Source: CALHVX01 sp964640725 (GTDB lineage Bacteria > Pseudomonadota > Gammaproteobacteria > Pseudomonadales > Azotimanducaceae). From it: a stretch of 14,210 bases of DNA. Position numbers and translations under genes: made by a program. The notes beneath the pieces are model-generated. The model did not search any database and had not been told where the DNA came from. It saw nothing but the letters and a program-made list of their open reading frames with translations. Below are positions 7,762-14,210 of the stretch, one piece after another. Every line of letters starts with the position of its first letter. The first letter of the stretch is position 1. Where the stretch lies: positions 1-14,210 of the forward strand of contig CAZXIJ010000057.1 of NCBI GenBank assembly GCA_964640725.1, in the 5' to 3' direction.

Positions 7762-9255
7762 TCAGGACTGGCTGCTGCGCGCTCGGGCGACTGCCGCTGA
7801 CCAGCGGGACAGTGCCGCCGCCCGCTCTGCCGCGGGCAACTGCGGTTCAAAGGCCTGCTCACACTGCCACATACGCGCCAGATCGTTCAGGTCTGGCAGC
7901 GCGCCGCTGCCCACGGCCGCCAGCATCGCGGCACCCAGCGCCGTCGTTTCCGTGACCCGGGGCCGCTCGACGGCGCGCCCGAGCAAGTCGGCCAGGCGCT
8001 GGCAAAACCAGTCATTAACAACCATGCCGCCGTCAACGCGCAAAGGTCCGGGAACCGCGCCGTCAGCCGTCATCGCACCGTCAAGATCTGCGGCCTGCAG
8101 CGCGACCGCCTCGACCGTGGCCGTGACAATCTGGTCCGCCGTGCTGTCCAGGGTCAAGCCGGTGATCAGGCCCCGGGCATCGGGGTCCCAATACGGCGCC
8201 CCAAGGCCGGTGAACGCGGGCACCACCGTAACGCCCCCGGTATCACCGCCGGTACGCTGGGCGGCTGCTTCTGTATCGGCGGCGCCCTGGATCAACCCCA
8301 GCTGATCGCGCAGCCACTTGATCGAGACGCCCGCGGCAAAGACGCTGCCTTCCAGCGCGTAGGTGGTCTTGCCGTTGAGCCGGTAGCCAACGGTGGCCAA
8401 CAGACCCTGGGTCGATGGCGCCCACCGCTCGCCAATGTTGGTCATGGCAAAGCAACCGGTGCCGAAGGTGCACTTGCTCATGCCGACTTCCAGACAGGCC
8501 TGACCGACGAGCGCTGCCTGCTGGTCGCCGGCAACCCCGCGAATGGGTATCGGGGCGCCAAACCAGTCCTTGTGGGCCGTGCCGAAATCTGCGGCGCAAT
8601 CCTGCACGGCTGGCAGCAGGTTGAGGGGCACGTTCAAAAGCTCTGCCAGCTCTGCACTCCAGGCCTGCTGGCTGATGTCGTAGAGCAGGGTGCGGCTGGC
8701 ATTGGTGGCGTCGGTCACGTGCCGCTCGCCCTTGGTGAGCCGGTGGATGAGATAGCTGTCCACGGTGCCGGCCTGCAGTTCCCCGGCTTCGGCCCGGGCT
8801 CGAGCGCCAGGCACGTGATCCAGCAGCCAGGCAAGCTTGGTCCCGGAAAAATAGGGATCCAGGCGCAAACCGGTGAGGGCTGCCACCCGGCCCTCGTGTC
8901 CGGCTGCGATCAGGTCCGCACAGCGGTCTGCGGTGCGCCGGTCCTGCCAGACGATGGCGTTGTGTAACCTGTTACCCGACGCTGCTTCCCACAGCAGCGT
9001 GGTTTCGCGCTGATTGGTAATACCAATGGCGGTGATGCGATCCGCCTGTAAGCCGGCCTGTTTTAGGGCTTCACGACCAGAGCTGAGCGTGGTTTCCCAC
9101 AGAACCTCCGGTTCCTGCTCAACCCAGCCATCGGCCGGGAAATGCATATCGAACGGTGCCTGGCCCAGGGCCCGAATCGCACCGTCCTGGTCGAACACAA
9201 TGCAGCGCGAACTGGACGTGCCCTGATCGATGGCCATAAAAAAATGTTGCGCCAT
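7762..9255 (-). CDS. glpK: Glycerol kinase
   Basis: It phosphorylates glycerol with ATP to sn-glycerol 3-phosphate in the cytosol, the entry step of glycerol catabolism and a source for phospholipid synthesis. The 497-residue product has the full family length. It shows the FGGY-kinase pattern: DQGTSSSR at the N-terminus, ITNQRETT, WQDRRT, NASRTLL, the catalytic Asp in GVAGDQQAALVGQ, VPAFTGLGAPYWDPDARG, and the nucleotide-binding DGGM near the C-terminus. The GAPYWDP signature points to glycerol kinase rather than other FGGY sugar kinases. I placed the start at 9255 because GGAGGGA lies 5 nt upstream and the protein then begins MAQHFFMAIDQG; the frame is open to 9297 without further support. 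No glpF, glpD or glpR is adjacent. The gene is divergent from nrdA, and the DnaA boxes lie 52-123 bp before its start. Confidence 0.96.
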   Translation of the reverse strand: MAQHFFMAIDQGTSSSRCIVFDQDGAIRALGQAPFDMHFPADGWVEQEPEVLWETTLSSGREALKQAGLQADRITAIGITNQRETTLLWEAASGNRLHNAIVWQDRRTADRCADLIAAGHEGRVAALTGLRLDPYFSGTKLAWLLDHVPGARARAEAGELQAGTVDSYLIHRLTKGERHVTDATNASRTLLYDISQQAWSAELAELLNVPLNLLPAVQDCAADFGTAHKDWFGAPIPIRGVAGDQQAALVGQACLEVGMSKCTFGTGCFAMTNIGERWAPSTQGLLATVGYRLNGKTTYALEGSVFAAGVSIKWLRDQLGLIQGAADTEAAAQRTGGDTGGVTVVPAFTGLGAPYWDPDARGLITGLTLDSTADQIVTATVEAVALQAADLDGAMTADGAVPGPLRVDGGMVVNDWFCQRLADLLGRAVERPRVTETTALGAAMLAAVGSGALPDLNDLARMWQCEQAFEPQLPAAERAAALSRWSAAVARARSSQS

Positions 9256-9307
9256 GCCGCTCCCTCCAACAAAACGGTCCACTGGTTTCGCGGCCACTAT
9301 TTACAGG

Positions 9308-9316
9308 TTTTCCACA
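9308..9316 (+). promoter_or_regulatory. DnaA box (near-consensus)
   Basis: TTTTCCACA matches the DnaA-box consensus TTATCCACA at 8 of 9 positions, and AGG follows it as at the box at 9359. It points the same way as the two boxes 51 and 62 bp downstream, so it is probably a third member of the cluster. It also lies 52 bp before the glpK start and could affect that gene. Confidence 0.55.
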
Positions 9317-9358
9317 GGTCGTGCTCAGTTTCGTTCGCAGATCGGCCTGGGGAAAAAC

Positions 9359-9367
9359 TTATCCACA
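9359..9367 (+). promoter_or_regulatory. DnaA box (perfect consensus)
   Basis: TTATCCACA is an exact copy of the high-affinity DnaA-box consensus. It lies about 80 bp upstream of the candidate nrdA promoter. DnaA is known to bind the nrdAB promoter region of Escherichia coli and to couple its expression to replication initiation, so the same role is the natural reading. An origin of replication is unlikely: no dnaA, dnaN, gidA or rpmH is near, and no AT-rich unwinding element is seen. Confidence 0.75.
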
Positions 9368-9369
9368 GG

Positions 9370-9378
9370 TTTTTCACA
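9370..9378 (+). promoter_or_regulatory. DnaA box (weaker), paired with the consensus box
   Basis: TTTTTCACA fits the relaxed consensus TTATNCACA with one mismatch. It starts 2 bp after the perfect box at 9359-9367 in the same orientation. Such 2-bp-spaced tandem pairs are typical of cooperative DnaA binding. Confidence 0.55.
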
Positions 9379-9444
9379 GCGTTTCCACCGCTTTTGCCCA
9401 CTTTGTTCGGCAATTCGAGGCGTTCAATGCCCGAAATCCGGCAC

Positions 9445-9473
9445 TTGCAAAGGCCCAGGAGGCGCATTATCTT
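9445..9473 (+). promoter_or_regulatory. Candidate sigma70 promoter of nrdAB
   Basis: TTGCAA (9445-9450) as -35 and TATCTT (9468-9473) as -10 are separated by 17 bp. Each matches consensus at 4 of 6 positions. A start of transcription near 9480 would follow. The -10 lies inside the first NrdR-like palindrome, where a repressor would block polymerase, which adds some support. The leader to the nrdA start would be about 375 nt, unusually long, so a promoter nearer the gene is not excluded; GATAAT at 9662-9667 is a good -10 but has no -35. Confidence 0.45.
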
Positions 9474-9477
9474 GTGG
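9462..9477. promoter_or_regulatory. NrdR-box-like palindrome 1
   Basis: GCGCATTATCTTGTGG matches my recollection of the NrdR consensus ACACWATATATWGTGT at 11 of 16 positions, including the central AT and the outer C-x-C-A and TG-x-G pairs. NrdR is the dedicated ATP/dATP-sensing repressor of ribonucleotide reductase genes. The box covers the candidate -10, and its 16-bp distance from the next box is the spacing expected for paired NrdR sites. Confidence 0.6.
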
Positions 9478-9493
9478 TTTCTCCGGCGGCTAA

Positions 9494-9509
9494 CCCCTAC
9501 ATGTTGGGT
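9494..9509. promoter_or_regulatory. NrdR-box-like palindrome 2
   Basis: CCCCTACATGTTGGGT also matches the recalled NrdR consensus at 11 of 16 positions and contains a 14-bp near-palindrome (CCCTACATGTTGGG, 12 of 14 symmetric). The linker from box 1 is exactly 16 bp, so the centres are 32 bp apart, about three helical turns. This is the paired arrangement described for NrdR operators. It would lie just downstream of the inferred transcription start. Confidence 0.6.
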
Positions 9510-9524
9510 TTCAGGCGAATTCCT

Positions 9525-9540
9525 GCCAACTATGTTGCGG
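9525..9540. promoter_or_regulatory. Possible third, weak NrdR-like box
   Basis: GCCAACTATGTTGCGG matches the recalled consensus at only 9 of 16 positions, and its own symmetry (CAAC-TAT-GTTG) has an odd centre. I note it because the linker from box 2 is 15 bp, continuing the spacing of boxes 1 and 2. Confidence 0.25.
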
Positions 9541-9563
9541 AAATGTGAACGCGGCTAATTGTC

Positions 9564-9594
9564 GGCATATGGATATGCCATTGAGCTATATCCA
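9564..9594. repeat. Nested inverted repeats upstream of nrdA
   Basis: Two overlapping symmetric elements share a middle arm. GGCATA (9564-9569) pairs with TATGCC (9574-9579) over a 4-nt spacer, and TGGATAT (9570-9576) pairs with ATATCCA (9588-9594) over 11 nt. The arms are mutually exclusive in RNA. They may be an operator for an unknown regulator or alternative hairpins in the nrdA leader. I do not recognise the motif. Confidence 0.35.
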
Positions 9595-9792
9595 ACGTGC
9601 CTTTGCTTGGCGTCACAGCCATCGCACCGCAGTACAGGGCGGGCTGATCGGGATCGAGCACGATAATAACTAGATTCGTCATTCTGATCGCCAGCGGCCA
9701 GTTTGGCACTGGGCGCTAACAGCAGCGTCCACTTTCCAGCGGTGCCCTCGCTTTTTCCACGGCCCGCCTCAAGCAGCAGACAACCATCTAAT

Positions 9793-9831
9793 GGGAAGGG
9801 GGAAACCGGCCAGCTGTGCCGGAGGGTTCCC
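9793..9831 (+). other. Possible structured element in the nrdA leader
   Basis: GGGAA (9793-9797) can pair with TTCCC (9827-9831), enclosing a hairpin of CCGGC (9806-9810) and GCCGG (9818-9822) with a 7-nt loop. The element ends 24 nt before the nrdA ATG, just before the GGGAGA (9839-9844) that may serve as a weak, distant ribosome-binding site. It could influence nrdA translation. It does not carry the conserved sequences of any riboswitch class I can recall. Confidence 0.25.
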
Positions 9832-9855
9832 TGCCCGCGGGAGAAACAACACCTC

Positions 9856-12804
<2,949 letters not shown>

Positions 12805-12816
<12 letters not shown>

Positions 12817-12854
12817 GGCACGCGTGCCAGTAGGGCACGCGCCCGTAAGGCGCG
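12805..12854 (+). repeat. Tandem 17-bp repeat forming three successive hairpins at the nrdA-nrdB junction
   Basis: The 17-mer GCGTGCCAGTAGGGCAC occurs at 12805-12821 and again at 12822-12838. Each copy with its neighbour bases makes a 7-bp stem GCGTGCC/GGCACGC around the loop AGTAG (12805-12823 and 12822-12840). A third hairpin, CGCGCC/GGCGCG with loop CGTAA (12838-12854), follows with the same geometry. The nrdA stop TAG (12814-12816) lies in the first loop, so the duplication copies the last three sense codons and the stop in a shifted frame outside the gene. Overlapping arms mean hairpins 1 and 2 share two bases. There is no T-tract; the array may protect the nrdA 3' end or tune the NrdA:NrdB ratio. 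Confidence 0.85.
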
Positions 12855-12916
12855 CCGCTCTCGCCGACTCACGTGTAAAGAACAGACCAAGCAAAGAACA
12901 AGAGAAAGGATGACCC

Positions 12917-14210
12917 ATGCTGAGCTGGGATGACTATCAGGAAGACCTGCCCGCCGCCGCCAAGAGCAGCGGCAACAACGGCGCCAAGGCCGCGATGCCG
13001 GCCGTCGACACCTTCGCCGATGTCGACATTGACGATGACGACGATCTGGAACTCACCGTATCCGAGCCCGCCGTCCCGGGCGCGACACCGGTGGTTGAGA
13101 TCGTTGCAGAGCCGGAGACTGCCCTGGCAGCGCCGGTTGCCGCCATTCCGGAACCCGCGGCCCCCGCGGCAAGCCCTGCCATCGAAGCAGCGCCGGCTGT
13201 CGCATCGGACAGCGACGCCGAAACCGATGCCGGCCTCGCCGTACTCATGGGCGAAGGCAGCAGCGAGCGCGTGACCGTGGACCAGAAGGCCATGATCAAC
13301 TGCCGCGCCGATCTGAATCAGCTGGTCCCCTTCAAGTACGAATGGGCCTGGCAGAAGTACCTGGATGGCTGCGCCAACCACTGGATGCCGCAGGAAGTAA
13401 ACATGACGGCCGATATCGGCCTGTGGAAGGGCGAAGGCGGCCTGACCGATGATGAGCGCACGGTCATCAAGCGCAGCCTCGGCTTCTTCTCCACCGCCGA
13501 CTCGCTGGTTGCCAACAACCTGGTGCTGTCCGTGTACCGGCTGATCACCAACCCCGAGTGCCGCCAGTACCTGCTGCGCCAGGCATTTGAAGAGGCGATC
13601 CACACGCACGCCTACCAGTACTGCATCGAGTCCCTGGGTATGGATGAAGGCGAGATCTTCAACATGTACCACGAGGTTCCGGCCGTGGCCAAAAAGGCCA
13701 GCTGGGCGCTCAAGTACACCAAAGCCATTGCCGACCCGCAGTTCACCACCGGCACGATCGAAAAGGACAAGGAGCTGCTGAAGAACCTGATCGCGTACTA
13801 CTGCGTGCTGGAAGGTGTGTTCTTCTACTGCGGCTTTACCCAGATCCTGTCTATGGGCCGGCGCAACAAGATGACCGGCACCTCCGAGCAGTTCCAGTAC
13901 ATCCTGCGCGACGAGTCCATGCACGTGAACTTCGGCATCGACGTGATCAACCAGATCAAGCTCGAAAATCCGCAGCTGTGGGACGAGCAGATGCAGAGCG
14001 AGTGTCGCGCCATGATCCTGGAAGGCATGGAGCTGGAGATCGCCTACGCGCAGGACACCATGCCCCGCGGCATCCTCGGCATGAACGCCAACATGATGGC
14101 CGACTACCTGAAGTTCATCGCCAACCGGCGCCTGGCACAGATCGGGCTGGCCGAAGCGCATCCGGGCATGAAGAACCCCTTCCCCTGGATGAGCGAGATG
14201 ATGGATCTGA
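12917..14210 (+). CDS. nrdB: Class Ia ribonucleoside-diphosphate reductase, beta (small) subunit, 3'-truncated by window end
   Basis: This subunit houses the diiron-tyrosyl radical that starts catalysis in NrdA. The frame stays open from the ATG at 12917 to the window edge, 431 codons plus one base, with no stop. The start has AAAGGA 6 nt upstream. Ligands map by motif to Asp166 (TADIGLW), Glu226 and His229 (EEAIH), Glu299 (VLEGVFFY), Glu333 and His336 (DESMH), with the radical-bearing Tyr233 present, so it is a normal Fe-Tyr type rather than a Tyr-less variant. Residues about 12-110 are a low-complexity extension rich in Ala, Pro, Asp and Glu, with an acidic run at about 36-46, after a conserved-looking MLSWDDY. 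The first iron ligand is thus about 80 residues later than in E. coli NrdB (Asp84). The missing part is probably only the C-terminal tail that docks onto NrdA. Confidence 0.95.
   Translation, partial: MLSWDDYQEDLPAAAKSSGNNGAKAAMPAVDTFADVDIDDDDDLELTVSEPAVPGATPVVEIVAEPETALAAPVAAIPEPAAPAASPAIEAAPAVASDSDAETDAGLAVLMGEGSSERVTVDQKAMINCRADLNQLVPFKYEWAWQKYLDGCANHWMPQEVNMTADIGLWKGEGGLTDDERTVIKRSLGFFSTADSLVANNLVLSVYRLITNPECRQYLLRQAFEEAIHTHAYQYCIESLGMDEGEIFNMYHEVPAVAKKASWALKYTKAIADPQFTTGTIEKDKELLKNLIAYYCVLEGVFFYCGFTQILSMGRRNKMTGTSEQFQYILRDESMHVNFGIDVINQIKLENPQLWDEQMQSECRAMILEGMELEIAYAQDTMPRGILGMNANMMADYLKFIANRRLAQIGLAEAHPGMKNPFPWMSEMMDL

Larger units (their letters stand above)
9256..9855. other. 600-bp divergent intergenic region between glpK and nrdA
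   Basis: I find no convincing protein or stable-RNA gene here; the short open frames lack ribosome-binding sites and recognisable products. The half near glpK holds the DnaA boxes. The centre holds a sigma70-like promoter overlapped by NrdR-box-like palindromes, followed by a nested inverted repeat. The last 370 bp would be an untranslated nrdA leader if that promoter is the right one. The glpK promoter should also lie here, reading leftward, but no clear -35/-10 pair is visible on the minus strand. Confidence 0.6.

Noticed and set aside
9256..9555. Possible chromosomal or plasmid origin because of the DnaA boxes
   Set aside because: No origin-associated genes, no AT-rich unwinding region, only three boxes, and the flanking genes are glpK and nrdA. 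Regulation of nrdAB is the simpler explanation.
9745..9845. Cobalamin-riboswitch-like pieces (GGTGCC, AATGGGAA, CCTGCC) before nrdA
   Set aside because: Order and pieces are suggestive, since B12 riboswitches control nrdAB in some bacteria. However, the core GCCACTG-type segment and a proper B12 box are missing. A covariance-model search would decide; by eye it is not supported.
12869..14161. 430-codon minus-strand open frame opposite nrdB
   Set aside because: The plus strand here encodes all NrdB iron ligands and the radical Tyr in one open frame; the reverse frame is a shadow.

Overview
This is a GC-rich, gene-dense window of bacterial chromosome. It most likely comes from a gammaproteobacterium. 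NrdA has two tandem ATP-cones and ends in a Cys-x-x-Cys tail, and NrdB begins MLSWDDY; from memory both resemble the Pseudomonas-type class Ia ribonucleotide reductase. The genus cannot be fixed from the sequence. No insertion sequence, phage gene, CRISPR array, tRNA or rRNA is visible, and all complete genes look intact.

Layout: (1) 1-2304, plus strand: an intrinsic terminator of an unseen upstream unit, then argD and argF two bases apart. These are two steps of arginine biosynthesis. (2) 2326-9255, minus strand, transcribed right to left: glpK, a 1406-residue PilZ-DUF1631-GGDEF-EAL cyclic-di-GMP protein, a GyrI-like small-molecule-binding protein and a small split-barrel-like lipoprotein. 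The last three are about 35 bp apart and may form one operon. It converges on argDF with a 21-bp gap. glpK is separated from the c-di-GMP gene by 179 bp holding two hairpins and could be a separate unit. (3) 9256-9855: a 600-bp divergent intergenic region with no gene but rich in regulatory signals. It has DnaA boxes, a plausible sigma70 promoter with NrdR-box-like palindromes at it, further inverted repeats and a long nrdA leader. (4) 9856 to the end, plus strand: nrdA and the first 431 codons of nrdB, which runs off the window. Together they make the aerobic class Ia ribonucleotide reductase that supplies dNTPs.

The most interesting points are the apparent coupling of nrdAB to both DnaA and NrdR; a 17-bp tandem duplication of the nrdA stop-codon hairpin, with a third look-alike, before nrdB; a long low-complexity N-terminal extension on NrdB; and the c-di-GMP protein. 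That protein joins a PilZ sensor, a DUF1631 scaffold, a cyclase domain without an I-site and a phosphodiesterase domain with an altered EAL signature in one chain, next to two small uncharacterised genes. I see no clear evidence of a wholly new biological system; most of the window is housekeeping.
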